Positions 1-9,392 of a stretch of DNA of 64,000 bases are shown here, one piece after another. How positions within the stretch are numbered: the first letter of the stretch is position 1; the number at the start of each line of letters is the position of its first letter. Origin of the DNA: Gordonia sp. OPL2 (GTDB taxonomy: Bacteria > Actinomycetota > Actinomycetes > Mycobacteriales > Mycobacteriaceae); contig NZ_RKME01000005.1 of the NCBI RefSeq assembly GCF_003797825.1, positions 186,001 to 250,000 of the forward strand. The letters run 5' to 3'. The notes under the pieces were generated by a model. That model made no database searches and was not told the DNA's origin. It saw nothing but the letters and a program-made list of their open reading frames with translations. A program made the position numbers and the translations under genes.

Positions 1-82
1 GAGACGTGTACGGGTCATGTTCTTTGGACGCATCGGTGCGCGTTCCGGTTCCATGCGCGGACACCCGAATCCTCGTCAACGC

Positions 83-118
83 CGACACCGCCCCTCCCGG
101 GTGGGAGAGGCGGTGTCG
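83..118 (-). terminator. Hairpin terminator of the sdhCDAB operon
   Basis: A perfect 10-bp inverted repeat (CGACACCGCC at 83-92 and GGCGGTGTCG at 109-118) is extended inward by a 5-bp stem (94-98 with 103-107) around a 4-base loop. It lies about 45 bp past the sdhB stop, where an operon terminator is expected. No long T-tract is visible, which is common for actinobacterial hairpins. The rest of 1-164 shows nothing else that I can support. Confidence 0.7.
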
Positions 119-164
119 TGGGCTGCAGAGAGAAGATCTGCGGGTCGCGTGTGCGACGCGGTTG

Positions 165-953
165 TCAGCGCGAGAACATCAGGGCGCGCTTGACCTCTTG
201 GATCGCCTGGGTCACCTGGATGCCACGGGGGCAGGCGTCGGTGCAGTTGAACGTGGTCCGGCACCGCCAGACGCCGTCGACGTCGTTGAGGATGTCGAGG
301 CGCTCGATGGCGCCCTCGTCACGACTGTCGAAGATGAAGCGGTGTGCGTTCACGATGGCGGCCGGGCCGAAGTAACTGCCCTCGTTCCAGAACACCGGAC
401 AGCTCGTCGTGCAGCAGGCGCAGAGGATGCACTTGGTGGTGTCGTCGAAGCGGGCGCGGTCGTGCTGACTCTGGATGCGCTCACGCGTCGGCTCGTTGCC
501 GCTGGTGATCAGGAACGGCTTGATGGCGCGGTAGGCGTCGAAGAAGGGTTCCATGTCGACCACGAGATCCTTCTCCACCGGAAGCCCCTTGATGGGCTCG
601 ATGGTGATGGTGATCTCCTTGGACTTGTCCTTCGGGAGCATGTCCTTCATCAGCAGCTTGCACGCCAGGCGATTGACGCCGTTGATGCGCATCGCGTCCG
701 AACCGCAGACACCGTGGGCGCAGCTGCGCCGGAAGGTGAGCGTGCCGTCGAGGTAGCCCTTCACATACAGCAGCAGGTTAAGCAGACGATCGGTCGGCAG
801 GGCCGGCACACGGAAGCTCTCGAAACCCTGGGCGTCGGGATTCTCCGGGTTGAACCGGTAGATCTTCAAGGTCACCATGGTGGCCTCGTCGGGTACCGGG
901 GGCAATGGCGGTTCGTCGGAGGCCGGTGCCGGGTTGTCCATGATCGCTGTCAT
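165..953 (-). CDS. sdhB: Succinate dehydrogenase iron-sulfur subunit SdhB
   Basis: The 262-residue protein is the electron-transfer subunit of complex II, passing electrons from SdhA-bound FAD to the membrane anchor. Cysteines for the plant-type [2Fe-2S] cluster are visible at about C78, C83 and C98. Two CxxC-type groups in the C-terminal ferredoxin domain begin at C175 (CILCACC...SCP) and continue with a second CTDACP group for the 4Fe-4S and 3Fe-4S clusters. Length is normal for the family. The ATG at 953 overlaps the sdhA TGA in an ATGA arrangement, so translation is probably coupled. It is the last gene of sdhCDAB and is followed by a strong hairpin. Confidence 0.97.
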   Translation of the reverse strand: MTAIMDNPAPASDEPPLPPVPDEATMVTLKIYRFNPENPDAQGFESFRVPALPTDRLLNLLLYVKGYLDGTLTFRRSCAHGVCGSDAMRINGVNRLACKLLMKDMLPKDKSKEITITIEPIKGLPVEKDLVVDMEPFFDAYRAIKPFLITSGNEPTRERIQSQHDRARFDDTTKCILCACCTTSCPVFWNEGSYFGPAAIVNAHRFIFDSRDEGAIERLDILNDVDGVWRCRTTFNCTDACPRGIQVTQAIQEVKRALMFSR

Positions 954-2707
954 CAGTACTTACGCTCCATCGGCTCATAGCGGGTCTGCACCACGGGCTT
1001 GTAGTCCAGCTCGATGTCCGAGAGAAGGCCGGTGCCCTTCTTGTAGGCCATCGTGTGCCGCATGTAGTTGACGTCGTCGCGGTCGGGGTAGTCCTCGCGT
1101 GCGTGACCGCCCCGCGATTCCTTGCGATTCAGCGCGCCGACGACGGTGACCTCCGCCATCTCCAGCAGGAAGCCGAGTTCGATCGCCTCGAGCAGATCGC
1201 TGTTGAACCGCTTGCCCTTGTCGTGCACCCGCACGTGGTCGTAGCGCTCCTTGAGCGCGTGCACGTCGGTGAGTGCCTGCTTGAGGGTCTCCTCGGTGCG
1301 GAACACCGAGGCGTTGTTGTCCATCGTCGCCTGCAGTTCGGTCCGGATGTCGGCGACCCGCTCGTGGCCGTGATCGGAGAGCATCGTCTCGATCCACGCG
1401 TCGACCATCTCGGTCGGCTGCTCCGGCAGTTCGACGAACTCGGCCGACGTGGCGTACTCGGCGGCGGCGATGCCGGCGCGTCGGCCGAAGACGTTGATGT
1501 CGAGCAGCGAGTTCGTGCCCAGACGGTTGGCGCCGTGCACCGACACGCAGGCGCACTCGCCGGCGGCGTACAGCCCGTGCACGACGGTGTCGTTGTCGCG
1601 GAGGACCTGGCCCTCGATGTTGGTCGGGATGCCGCCCATCACGTAGTGGCAGGTCGGGTAGACCGGCACGTACTCGGTGACCGGATCGACGCCGAGATAG
1701 GTACGGGCGAACTCGGTGATGTCGGGGAGTTTCTCGTTGAGGACGTCCTCGCCGAGGTGGGTCACGTCGATGTAGACGTAGTCCTTGTTGGGTCCGGCGC
1801 CGCGACCCTCGAGCACCTCGAGCACCATCGACCGGGCGACGATGTCGCGGGGGGCGAGGTCCTTGATGGTGGGCGCATAGCGCTCCATGAACCGTTCGCC
1901 GTCGACGTTGCGCAGGATGCCGCCCTCACCACGCACGGCCTCGGAGATGAGGATGCCGAGGCCGGCCAGGCCGGTCGGGTGGAACTGGTGGAACTCCATG
2001 TCCTCCAAGGGAAGTCCCTTACGGAAGACGATGCCCATGCCGTCACCGGTCAGGGTGTGCGCATTCGACGTGGTCTTGTACATACGTCCCGAACCGCCGG
2101 TCGCGAAGACGATCGACTTGGCGTGGAACACGTGGATCTCGCCGGTGGCGAGTTCGTAGGCGACAACTCCCGTCGCGACCATCTCGCCGTCGGAGTTCTC
2201 ACCGAGGCAGATGTCGAGCGCGTAGAACTCGTTGAAGAACTCGACGTCGTGCTTCACGCAGTTCTGATACAGCGTCTGCAGGATCATGTGGCCGGTGCGG
2301 TCGGCGGCGTAACAGGCCCGGCGGACCGGCGACTTGCCGTGATCTCGGGTGTGCCCGCCGAAGCGACGCTGATCGATCTTGCCCTCGGGGGTCCGGTTGA
2401 ACGGCAGACCCATCTTCTCGAGGTCGAGGACCGCGTCGATGGCCTCCTTGGCCATGATCTCGACGGCATCCTGGTCGGCCAGGTAGTCACCGCCCTTGAC
2501 GGTGTCGAAGGTGTGCCACTCCCAGTTGTCCTCTTCGACGTTGGCCAACGCCGCGCACATGCCGCCCTGAGCCGCGCCGGTGTGGCTGCGGGTGGGGTAG
2601 AGCTTGGTCAGTACCGCGGTCCGTGCGCGGGGTGCGGACTCGATGGCCGCGCGCATCCCGGCGCCGCCGGCGCCCACGATGACCACGTCATAGCGATGTT
2701 CCTGCAT
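953..2707 (-). CDS. sdhA: Succinate dehydrogenase flavoprotein subunit SdhA
   Basis: The 584-residue flavoprotein oxidises succinate to fumarate in the TCA cycle at the inner face of the membrane. The dinucleotide-binding motif GAGGAG sits at residues 12-17. The SHTGAAQGG motif contains His42, the predicted covalent FAD attachment residue. The substrate-site motif HQFHPTG is also present. The frame is open upstream to 2896, but the ATG at 2707 is the better start: it follows GAGGAG at good spacing and the dinucleotide fold begins directly after it. The sdhD stop lies 17 bp upstream, and the 3-prime end overlaps sdhB by 4 bases. Confidence 0.97.
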   Translation of the reverse strand: MQEHRYDVVIVGAGGAGMRAAIESAPRARTAVLTKLYPTRSHTGAAQGGMCAALANVEEDNWEWHTFDTVKGGDYLADQDAVEIMAKEAIDAVLDLEKMGLPFNRTPEGKIDQRRFGGHTRDHGKSPVRRACYAADRTGHMILQTLYQNCVKHDVEFFNEFYALDICLGENSDGEMVATGVVAYELATGEIHVFHAKSIVFATGGSGRMYKTTSNAHTLTGDGMGIVFRKGLPLEDMEFHQFHPTGLAGLGILISEAVRGEGGILRNVDGERFMERYAPTIKDLAPRDIVARSMVLEVLEGRGAGPNKDYVYIDVTHLGEDVLNEKLPDITEFARTYLGVDPVTEYVPVYPTCHYVMGGIPTNIEGQVLRDNDTVVHGLYAAGECACVSVHGANRLGTNSLLDINVFGRRAGIAAAEYATSAEFVELPEQPTEMVDAWIETMLSDHGHERVADIRTELQATMDNNASVFRTEETLKQALTDVHALKERYDHVRVHDKGKRFNSDLLEAIELGFLLEMAEVTVVGALNRKESRGGHAREDYPDRDDVNYMRHTMAYKKGTGLLSDIELDYKPVVQTRYEPMERKY

Positions 2708-2724
2708 GAGTTCGTCTATCTCCT

Positions 2725-3183
2725 CTAGCCGACGCTGTTCACGTCGAAGGTCAGCAGTGCGTACGTACCCAGGACCAGCACCAAGATCATCGAGATGCCC
2801 AGCAGGACGTTGAGCCAGAACCGCGTGGAGTCCTTGCGGGAGTAGTCGGCGATGACCGTGCGCACGCCGTTGCCGCCGTGCAGCTGGGCGAGCCACAGCA
2901 TGGAGAGATCCCAGATCTGCCAGAAGGGTTCACGCCAGCGCGCCGCCACGAAGGAGGCGTCGATGCGGTGCACGCCGTCGTCCCACGCCAGCATGATGAA
3001 CATGTGGCCGATGGTCAGGATGATCAGTGCCAGACCGGAGAAGCGCATGAACAGCCATGCGTACTTCTCGAAGTTGCCGCCTTTACGCATGCGGGGCGAG
3101 CGCGGGTTGTCCAGGCTGGCCGGGCGGTCGTGCTGGGTACCCAGGGTCTTGGCGACACCCGGAGTTGCTTGCGATGCAGTCAT
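2725..3183 (-). CDS. sdhD: Succinate dehydrogenase hydrophobic anchor SdhD
   Basis: This 152-residue membrane anchor has about three hydrophobic helices, beginning at AWLFMRFSGLALIIL, WLAQLHGGNG and LNVLLGISMILVLV. Together with SdhC it should hold SdhAB at the membrane and form the quinone site. The charged N-terminal 40 residues are probably cytoplasmic. It lies between sdhC (10 bp upstream) and sdhA in the usual actinobacterial C-D-A-B order. The assignment rests on position and topology, because anchor subunits share little primary sequence. Confidence 0.93.
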   Translation of the reverse strand: MTASQATPGVAKTLGTQHDRPASLDNPRSPRMRKGGNFEKYAWLFMRFSGLALIILTIGHMFIMLAWDDGVHRIDASFVAARWREPFWQIWDLSMLWLAQLHGGNGVRTVIADYSRKDSTRFWLNVLLGISMILVLVLGTYALLTFDVNSVG

Positions 3184-3193
3184 CAGGTGCCTC

Positions 3194-3601
3194 CTAGAAC
3201 GAGTGGGTGATCAGGATCTGCAGCAGACGGATCGCCGCCGCGCCGAACACGACCACGAAGATGGTGAGGATCACCCACAGCATCTGTCGCTGGTACTTGG
3301 GACCCTTGGACCAGAAGTCGACGAGGATGATCCGCACACCGTTCAGAGCGTGGTAGAGCACGCAGGCGACGAGGGCGATCTCCATCAAGCCGATGATGGG
3401 CGTCTTGTAGGTCTCGATGATCTCCGAATACTTGTTCGGGTCGATCCGGATGACCGCGGTGTCCAGCACGTGGACGAAGAGGAAGAAGAAGATGGTGACA
3501 CCGGTGATGCGGTGGAGCACCCACGACCACATGCCTGGGTCGCCGCGATACAGGGAGCGTTTGCGCACCGGCTCGGGTGCTACCTCGGTCGGGGTGCTCA
3601 T
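3194..3601 (-). CDS. sdhC: Succinate dehydrogenase cytochrome b556 subunit SdhC
   Basis: The 135-residue anchor subunit contains the family motif HRITG near residue 36 and a second conserved segment, YHALNGVR, around residue 88, whose His is a candidate haem ligand. Three transmembrane stretches are visible. I start it at the ATG at 3601: the alternative TTG at 3619 has no ribosome site, whereas GGAGG lies 11 bases before this ATG. It is the first gene of sdhCDAB, transcribed away from cdd, with the shared upstream region holding an iron-box-like sequence. Confidence 0.95.
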   Translation of the reverse strand: MSTPTEVAPEPVRKRSLYRGDPGMWSWVLHRITGVTIFFFLFVHVLDTAVIRIDPNKYSEIIETYKTPIIGLMEIALVACVLYHALNGVRIILVDFWSKGPKYQRQMLWVILTIFVVVFGAAAIRLLQILITHSF

Positions 3602-3746
3602 CAGGAAATTGGCCTCCAACAGCGTCGATGGATGTGCCGAGTCGGCATTATCAGGCTCGGCCGTGGACCCATGGAAGAGACTTTAAACCTATGCTGAGCC
3701 TCTCAGTAAATTGCCCGAACCGATCTGGGCGACAAGTGATCTCGAC

Positions 3747-3765
3747 TTAGGTTTGCCTTACCAAG
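3747..3765. promoter_or_regulatory. IdeR/DtxR-like iron box between sdhC and cdd
   Basis: The 19 bases beginning TTAGGTTTGCC match the known DtxR/IdeR consensus (TTAGGTTAGCCTAACCTAA) at 15 of 19 positions by eye, with the left half almost perfect. It lies 146 bp upstream of sdhC and 61 bp upstream of cdd in the 224-bp divergent region. Iron-responsive control of an iron-sulfur dehydrogenase is plausible, but binding is inferred. A CTGAG-CCT-CTCAG inverted repeat lies nearby at about 3693-3705. Confidence 0.5.
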
Positions 3766-3825
3766 TTTTGTGATGGTAAGGGATGTCACATCCTGCTCGC
3801 CCGTACCGATGGGGAGGAGCTCTCC

Positions 3826-4227
3826 GTGAGCGCCGAAATCAACTGGAATCTGTTGCGCGACAACGCACAATCGATGATCGCGCGAGCCTACGCGCCCTAC
3901 TCCGGGTTTCCGGTGGGCGCCGCGGGCCTGCTCGACGACGGACGGGTCGTCGTGGGTTGCAATGTGGAAAATGTCTCATACGGACTCGGCATCTGCGCGG
4001 AGGTCGCACTCGTCGCTCATCTCGTCGGAACGGGCGGAGGTCGGCTCGTCGCGGTGTCGGTCTGCGATGCCCGCGGTGAGGTGCTGATGCCGTGCGGTCG
4101 ATGCCGACAGGTCCTGCTCGAGCACGGCGGGAGCGGGTTGGCGGTCGACCATCGATCGGCGCCGACGACCCTCGCCGCGCTGCTGCCCGATGCGTTCGGT
4201 CCCGACGACCTGGAGGCGACCCGATGA
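3826..4227 (+). CDS. cdd: Cytidine deaminase
   Basis: The 133-residue protein deaminates cytidine and deoxycytidine to the uridine forms in pyrimidine salvage. The zinc site is complete: CAE at residues 57-59 (zinc ligand Cys57, catalytic Glu59) and PCGRC at 89-93 (Cys90 and Cys93). The substrate motif GCNVEN precedes it. This is the homotetrameric short form. The GTG start at 3826 follows a GGGGAGGAG ribosome site. It is the first gene of a cdd-deoA-add operon and its TGA overlaps the deoA ATG. Confidence 0.96.
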   Translation: MSAEINWNLLRDNAQSMIARAYAPYSGFPVGAAGLLDDGRVVVGCNVENVSYGLGICAEVALVAHLVGTGGGRLVAVSVCDARGEVLMPCGRCRQVLLEHGGSGLAVDHRSAPTTLAALLPDAFGPDDLEATR

Positions 4228-5555
4228 GCTCATCCGACACGGACACCGATGCGGAGATCATCGACACGATCGGTGTCATCCGCACCAAACGCGACGGCGG
4301 CGAACTGAGCGACGCACAGATCGACTGGGTGGTGGATCGCTACGCACGCGCGGCCGGTCATGTCGCGGATGAGCAGATGTCGGCCCTGCTCATGGCGATC
4401 GTCCTCCGGGGCATGACCCGTCGGGAGATCGCTCGCTGGACCCAGGCGATGATCGACAGCGGGCGTCGGATGGATTTCTCCGGACTGCGGCGCGACGGGC
4501 GGCCGATGATCACCGTCGACAAGCACTCGACAGGTGGTGTCGGGGACAAGATCACCTTGCCGCTCGCCCCGCTCGTCGCGTCCTACGGCGTCGCGGTACC
4601 CCAACTCTCCGGACGCGGCCTCGGGCACACCGGGGGCACTCTCGACAAACTCGAGTCCATCCCGGGGTGGCGCGCCGAGGTCGGACCGGACGAGATGGCC
4701 GCGCAGCTGGAGAAGGTGGGTGCGGTCATCTGCGCCGCGGGAGGCGATCTGGCGCCGGCGGATCGTCGGCTCTACGCGCTGCGTGATGTCACCGGAACCG
4801 TGGAGTCGATACCGCTGCTGGCGAGTTCGATCATGTCGAAGAAGATCGCGGAGGGTACCGGCGCACTGGTCCTCGACGTGAAGTTCGGGAGCGGTGCGTT
4901 TCTGAAGTCGGAAGCGGAGAGCCGCGAGCTCGCCGAGACGATGGTCGCTCTGGGCGAGGCCGCCGGTGTGCGGACGCGCGCGCTGCTCACCGACATGAAC
5001 GTTCCGCTCGGTCTCACCGCGGGCAATGCGCTCGAGGTCGCGGAATCGGTGGAGGTCCTGGCCGGCGGCGGACCCGAGGACGTGGTCGAACTGACTCTGG
5101 CGCTGGCCCGGGAGATGCTCGACGCCGCGGGACTCGGCGATGTCGATCCCGCCGACCATCTCGCCGGAGGGCAGGCGATGGACACGTGGAGGGCGATGAT
5201 CCGCGCGCAGGGCGGTGATCCGGACGCGCCGCTGCCGCGTGCGCCGCACTCCGACACCGTCGTCGCGGACGGCGATGGGGTGATGGTCGGACTGGATGCG
5301 ATGGCCGTCGGTCTCGGCGCGTGGCGTCTGGGCGCGGGCCGTGCCGTGCCGGGTGAGGCCGTGCAGGCCGAGGCGGGGATCACGATGCATGCGAAGCCCG
5401 GAGATCGGGTGCGCGCCGGCGATGCGTTGTTCACCCTGCACACCCGGACACCCGAGCGCTTCGTCGCGGCACGCGCCGCGCTGGCCTCCGCGGTCTCGCT
5501 CGGTGACGCGCGGTGCGAGCGCGCGCCGCTGATCACCGATCGCGTTACCGTCTGA
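4224..5555 (+). CDS. deoA: Thymidine phosphorylase
   Basis: The 443-residue enzyme splits thymidine and deoxyuridine with phosphate to give the free base and deoxyribose-1-phosphate. The phosphate-binding signature [10 protein letters not shown] is at residues 100-109, and the family sequence [16 protein letters not shown] follows. The frame is open upstream into cdd, but the ATG at 4224 overlapping the cdd stop (ATGA) gives the normal family length. It sits between cdd and add, so the operon processes nucleosides to bases and sugar phosphates. Confidence 0.96.
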   Translation: MSSSDTDTDAEIIDTIGVIRTKRDGGELSDAQIDWVVDRYARAAGHVADEQMSALLMAIVLRGMTRREIARWTQAMIDSGRRMDFSGLRRDGRPMITVDKHSTGGVGDKITLPLAPLVASYGVAVPQLSGRGLGHTGGTLDKLESIPGWRAEVGPDEMAAQLEKVGAVICAAGGDLAPADRRLYALRDVTGTVESIPLLASSIMSKKIAEGTGALVLDVKFGSGAFLKSEAESRELAETMVALGEAAGVRTRALLTDMNVPLGLTAGNALEVAESVEVLAGGGPEDVVELTLALAREMLDAAGLGDVDPADHLAGGQAMDTWRAMIRAQGGDPDAPLPRAPHSDTVVADGDGVMVGLDAMAVGLGAWRLGAGRAVPGEAVQAEAGITMHAKPGDRVRAGDALFTLHTRTPERFVAARAALASAVSLGDARCERAPLITDRVTV

Positions 5556-5557
5556 GC

Positions 5558-6694
5558 ATGACGACGACTGTCACACCCGCGCCCGGCCGACCCCTCGACC
5601 TGCCGAACATCAGGCTCGCGCCCAAGGTGCTGCTGCACGATCACCTCGACGGTGGCCTTCGGCCCGCGACGATCCTCGAACTCGCCCGCGAGGTCGGGTA
5701 TTCGGAGTTGCCTGCCGACGACGCGGAGTCACTCGCCCGATGGTTTCGCGACGCCGCCGACAGCGGATCGCTCGAGCGCTATCTGGAGACCTTCGCGCAC
5801 ACCGTCGCCGTCATGCAGACTCCCTCGGCCCTCGCGCGGGTCGCGCGCGAATGCGTCGAGGATCTCGCCGCGGACGGCGTCGTGTACGCCGAGATCCGTT
5901 ATGCACCCGAGCAGCATCTCGCGCGCGGACTGACACTCGACGAGGTGGTCGAGGCCGTGCTCGCGGGATTCGCCGAAGGTGAGGCGCAGGCTCGGGCGCA
6001 GGGGCGCCCGATCATCGTGCGGTGCCTGGTCACCGCGATGCGGCACGCCGCCCGGTCGCGGGAGATCGCCGAGTTGGCGGTCCGCTATCGCGACGAGGGT
6101 GTCGTCGGCTTCGACATCGCCGGCGCAGAGGCGGGGCATCCGCCGACCCGGCACCTCGATGCCTTCGAGTTCATGCGGGCGAACAACGCGCACTTCACGA
6201 TTCACGCGGGGGAGGCGTTCGGTCTGCCGTCGATCCACGAGGCGCTCGCATTCTGCGGTACCGACCGACTCGGCCACGGCGTGCGCGTCATCGACGACAT
6301 CACCCTGCCGGAGGGTGCCGATCTCGCGGCGGAGAGCTTCGCGGGTGCCGAACTCGGCCAGATCGCCGACCTCGTGCGCGACAACAGGATTCCGCTCGAG
6401 CTCTGCCCGAGCTCGAACGTGCAGACGGGGGCGGTCGCGTCGATCGCCGAGCACCCGTTCAACGTGTTGGCGCGACTGCGCTTCCGGGTCACCGTCAACA
6501 CCGACAACCGGCTGATGAGCGACACGACGATGAGCAAGGAGTTCTACCGGCTCGCCCAGCAGTTCGGCTATGGCTGGGCCGACTTCGAACGGTTCACCGT
6601 CAACGCCATGAAGTCGGCCTTCATCCACTTCGACGAACGGCTCGCCCTGATCGACGACGTCATCAAACCCGGTTACGCGGTGTTGCTCGGCTGA
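5558..6694 (+). CDS. add: Adenosine deaminase
   Basis: The 378-residue metal-dependent deaminase converts adenosine and deoxyadenosine to inosine forms. Zinc and catalytic motifs are all visible: HDHLDG at residues 27-32, the catalytic segment HAGEAFG, GHGVR and a late NTDN. The ATG at 5558 begins two bases after the deoA stop, so it is the third gene of the salvage operon. Its inosine product can feed the purine nucleoside phosphorylase encoded at about 12.5 kb. Its stop lies 4 bp from the convergent stop of the next gene. Confidence 0.96.
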   Translation: MTTTVTPAPGRPLDLPNIRLAPKVLLHDHLDGGLRPATILELAREVGYSELPADDAESLARWFRDAADSGSLERYLETFAHTVAVMQTPSALARVARECVEDLAADGVVYAEIRYAPEQHLARGLTLDEVVEAVLAGFAEGEAQARAQGRPIIVRCLVTAMRHAARSREIAELAVRYRDEGVVGFDIAGAEAGHPPTRHLDAFEFMRANNAHFTIHAGEAFGLPSIHEALAFCGTDRLGHGVRVIDDITLPEGADLAAESFAGAELGQIADLVRDNRIPLELCPSSNVQTGAVASIAEHPFNVLARLRFRVTVNTDNRLMSDTTMSKEFYRLAQQFGYGWADFERFTVNAMKSAFIHFDERLALIDDVIKPGYAVLLG

Positions 6695-6698
6695 CGCG

Positions 6699-7994
6699 TC
6701 AGGACTTCTTGACCAGCCGAGCCTCGAAGTCGTGGACGAGCGCGCGCCAGGCCTCGGACTCGTTCTCGAACGGCGGACTCGGTGCCATGCGCTTGGGATC
6801 GGGATTGATCGCGTAATCCACGAACCACCCGAGCGGCGTGGTCGATCCGAGTGCCTCGTTGACCGAGTCGTCGTCGGCGTAGTCGGCGGCGTCGGTGAGC
6901 AATTCGACGGCGAGGTCGAGCTGGTTGCGGTCCATCCGGCGGGGACCGTCGGCGATGTCGTCGACCAGACCCGGCAGGACGTAGACGTTGTCGTCGATGA
7001 CGTCGAACTCGAGTGAGCCGTCGGTGGCGCCGGTGCGCACCTCCTCGAACGTCGAGAGGTCGGCGAGGTCGTGATCGTCGTCGTCGGCGAGGAACCGGCT
7101 CAGCGATCGCGGCGAGCCGAACACGAAGATCTTCCCGTTGTTCCCGAGGAAGACCGGATCGTCGCCGAGATAGCAACGCAGCGACAGGTATTCGCCGTCG
7201 CTGGTGACGATCCTGATGGGATCGATGCCGACGCCGGCCCAGAAGTCGTCGTCGTCGACCTCGTCCTCGACGTCATCGTCGTCGTCATCGTCTGAATCAT
7301 CGGTGTCGTCGGACTCGTCCTCGGCCGTCGCCGCGACCGCACCATCGACGAGCTCGAGGTCGTCGTCGGCGGGTTCGTCCTCGTCCTCGGCGGACGCAGC
7401 GGCCTCGAGTTCGGCCTCGGCGGTCTCGACTGCTTTGGCGTCCACCTTCGGCGTGGTGATCACGTCGTCGATCGCGTCGATCACGTCGTCCCAGTGCTTG
7501 GCGATCAGTCGCCCGATGCGCACCCACAGGTCGACACCCTCGCGTCCGACGAAGTTCCGGGTGCCGGTGGTGACCGCTCCGAGGATGGGATTGCCGTTGA
7601 AGAACTTCGTGATGACCGTGAGTTCGCAGACCTCACCGAGGATGCGCACGATCTCGAGTGCGTCCTCGAGTTCGGCGATGACCTCGGGCGACGGGTCCTC
7701 GGCGGCGAGTTCCGGCACCCCGACGAGGTCGTAGGAGTGGCGATCGTCCGGCACGAGTTCGTCGGCTTGCAGCCCGACGACGGTCTCCCATGCCGGATGT
7801 TCCACGAGATCGTTGTCGTCGTCGTTGCGGATGAACGCCGCCAGCTCGGCCACCCCGGGGAAGCCGTACAGATCCTCGTCGAGGCCGAGGAATGCCTCCC
7901 ACTCGTCGTCGCCCTCACGCCACCGGGGTGCCCAGAGGGTGAAGATGTTTCCGTCGGTGAGTCCGAGCTCGATGGGGACGATGTCTCCGGCCAT
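6699..7994 (-). CDS. Acidic conserved protein (Rv3311-like)
   Basis: This 431-residue cytoplasmic-looking protein resembles, from memory, the conserved M. tuberculosis protein Rv3311, which occupies the same neighbourhood. Annotation databases sometimes call relatives primosomal protein, a name I see no support for. Two globular halves (about residues 1-190 and 255-431) are joined by a very acidic low-complexity segment at about 195-252 with long Asp runs; the DNA there (about 7240-7410) is rich in GTC/GAC triplets. No signal peptide, membrane segment or catalytic motif was recognised. The ATG at 7994 begins the conserved part; the upstream open frame has no conserved content. Confidence 0.85.
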   Translation of the reverse strand: MAGDIVPIELGLTDGNIFTLWAPRWREGDDEWEAFLGLDEDLYGFPGVAELAAFIRNDDDNDLVEHPAWETVVGLQADELVPDDRHSYDLVGVPELAAEDPSPEVIAELEDALEIVRILGEVCELTVITKFFNGNPILGAVTTGTRNFVGREGVDLWVRIGRLIAKHWDDVIDAIDDVITTPKVDAKAVETAEAELEAAASAEDEDEPADDDLELVDGAVAATAEDESDDTDDSDDDDDDDVEDEVDDDDFWAGVGIDPIRIVTSDGEYLSLRCYLGDDPVFLGNNGKIFVFGSPRSLSRFLADDDDHDLADLSTFEEVRTGATDGSLEFDVIDDNVYVLPGLVDDIADGPRRMDRNQLDLAVELLTDAADYADDDSVNEALGSTTPLGWFVDYAINPDPKRMAPSPPFENESEAWRALVHDFEARLVKKS

Positions 7995-8080
7995 GAGGAC
8001 ACAGCGTACTGATCGGATCTGTGAACTCGGGTGGCGGCCCCGCGACCAGACGGTGAACGCCGTGGGATCGGGCTGCGGCC

Positions 8081-9016
8081 TCATCGTGGGCGGAAGAATC
8101 CCTGAAAGCCCTGACCCGCATTGGTGGTGCGCAGCGGCGAGGTCTGGACCGGGTTCCCGGCCTCCACGAGCTGGTCGTTCCCGATGTACATCGCCACGTG
8201 CCCGTCCCACACGGCGAGATCGCCGGGCATCAGGTCTCCCTGACTCACCTGGACCCCCGCGGTGTCCTGGTCCTGCGCCAGCCGCGGGAGTTCCAGGCCG
8301 GCCTGGCGATAGGACCACTGGGTGAACCCGCTGCAGTCGAATCCTTCCGGCGTCGTGCCACCCCAGACATAGGGCACCCCGCGCTGGCTGAGCGCAGCCT
8401 CGACCGCCTTGGCCGCCCGCTCGTTCGGGGCGTAGGCGACCGATCCGTCCGGCAGCCTGACGGGGATCCCGCCGGCGACTGGTTCCCGCGACAGTCGCGA
8501 GACCTCGGCGGGCGCCTCGGTGCGCCCGAGGCTCACCATGCGATCGGTGTCGGCCCGCAGGTCGCTCTGGGTGCGCGCGACGATCTGCATGCCGCGGCCG
8601 ACGTGGTCGAGCGCGATGGGCAGGATCATCGAGATCCCGTGCGGCGTGAACAAGGTCGGTCCGAGTGCCGCGGCGATTCGTTCGAACGAGTCGATGAGCG
8701 CGCCGAGCTGGTCGGCGGCCAGCTTGACTTTGGTCCCCGCCTGCTCGATCAGCGTCGCGATCTCGGCGCTGTCGTCGCCGACATCGGCGACCGTGTCGCG
8801 GTCTCGGCCGGCGGCCCGGACGGCCGCGTCGGCACCGGTGCCGCGCCACTGCGCGGCGACCCGATCGGTCGCCGCCGACGACGTCTGCCGGATCTGGTCG
8901 AGCTGCGAAGTCGACGTGCGCAGGCGGTCGGCCGGGTTGTCCGGCGGCAGGACACCGGTCCCGAGGGCGGTGATCATGATGCGCAACGGTGCGATGAGGA
9001 TGTCGATCGTCAGCAT
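8081..9016 (-). CDS. NlpC/P60 peptidase with helical N-terminal domain
   Basis: The 311-residue protein has an N-terminal helical region (about 1-170) resembling type VII secretion-associated helical proteins, then a C-terminal NlpC/P60 (C40) domain. Catalytic Cys228 lies in DCSGF and His273 in GHVAMYIG, as in D-glutamyl-diaminopimelate endopeptidases that cut cell-wall stem peptides. No classical signal peptide is seen, so export through a type VII system is the likely route. Its ATG overlaps the stop of the small EspC-like gene upstream (ATGA), which argues that the two act as a pair. It probably cleaves peptidoglycan; the substrate is inferred from the family. Confidence 0.88.
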   Translation of the reverse strand: MLTIDILIAPLRIMITALGTGVLPPDNPADRLRTSTSQLDQIRQTSSAATDRVAAQWRGTGADAAVRAAGRDRDTVADVGDDSAEIATLIEQAGTKVKLAADQLGALIDSFERIAAALGPTLFTPHGISMILPIALDHVGRGMQIVARTQSDLRADTDRMVSLGRTEAPAEVSRLSREPVAGGIPVRLPDGSVAYAPNERAAKAVEAALSQRGVPYVWGGTTPEGFDCSGFTQWSYRQAGLELPRLAQDQDTAGVQVSQGDLMPGDLAVWDGHVAMYIGNDQLVEAGNPVQTSPLRTTNAGQGFQGFFRPR

Positions 9017-9342
9017 CAGAGTGACAGCTCCCGGTCGGGCACCGACGAGCGCAACGCGGCGGCGCCGGCGTCGTCGGACTCGGTGTAGCGGGCGTCGGCC
9101 GCGCGAGTGGCGTCCGCCTGGTCGGCATGACTTCCGGCGACGGTGTCGAGTCGTCGTGAGCGACCGTCGAGGACGAACGCGGTGGCGGCCAGGAAGTCGG
9201 CGCCGATGACGCCGAAGGTCGGTGTGAGCTCGCCGACCTCACCTCGGCGGTGGGCGGCCTGGGCGCGGAGTTCGTCCGCGGCGGCGTGCTGGGCGCGCGC
9301 ATAGGTGGACAGCGCGGGGGAGTGGGCGGTTACCTCGGTCAT
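9016..9342 (-). CDS. Small EspC-like type VII secretion protein
   Basis: The 108-residue protein is Ala-rich and almost wholly helical. It resembles the ESX-1 secretion-associated EspC/DUF2580 family: helix, short turn with GVIGADF around residues 44-50, then a second helix. There is no signal peptide or cysteine. The ATG at 9342 is preferred over an upstream GTG at 9378 because the helical domain starts there. It overlaps the NlpC/P60 gene by 4 bases. The likely role is secretion partner or chaperone for that hydrolase. Family membership is judged from pattern only. Confidence 0.65.
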   Translation of the reverse strand: MTEVTAHSPALSTYARAQHAAADELRAQAAHRRGEVGELTPTFGVIGADFLAATAFVLDGRSRRLDTVAGSHADQADATRAADARYTESDDAGAAALRSSVPDRELSL

Positions 9343-9392
9343 GTATCTCTGACGCCCGACCGACGCGTCTGGTTCCACTTAGGGTGATTCCC

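Noticed and set aside
1055..2728. A long plus-strand frame inside sdhA
   Set aside because: Antisense of a well-conserved flavoprotein.
7204..7734. A Ser-rich frame opposite the acidic protein
   Set aside because: It arises from GTC/GAC triplet repeats encoding the Asp-rich linker on the minus strand.
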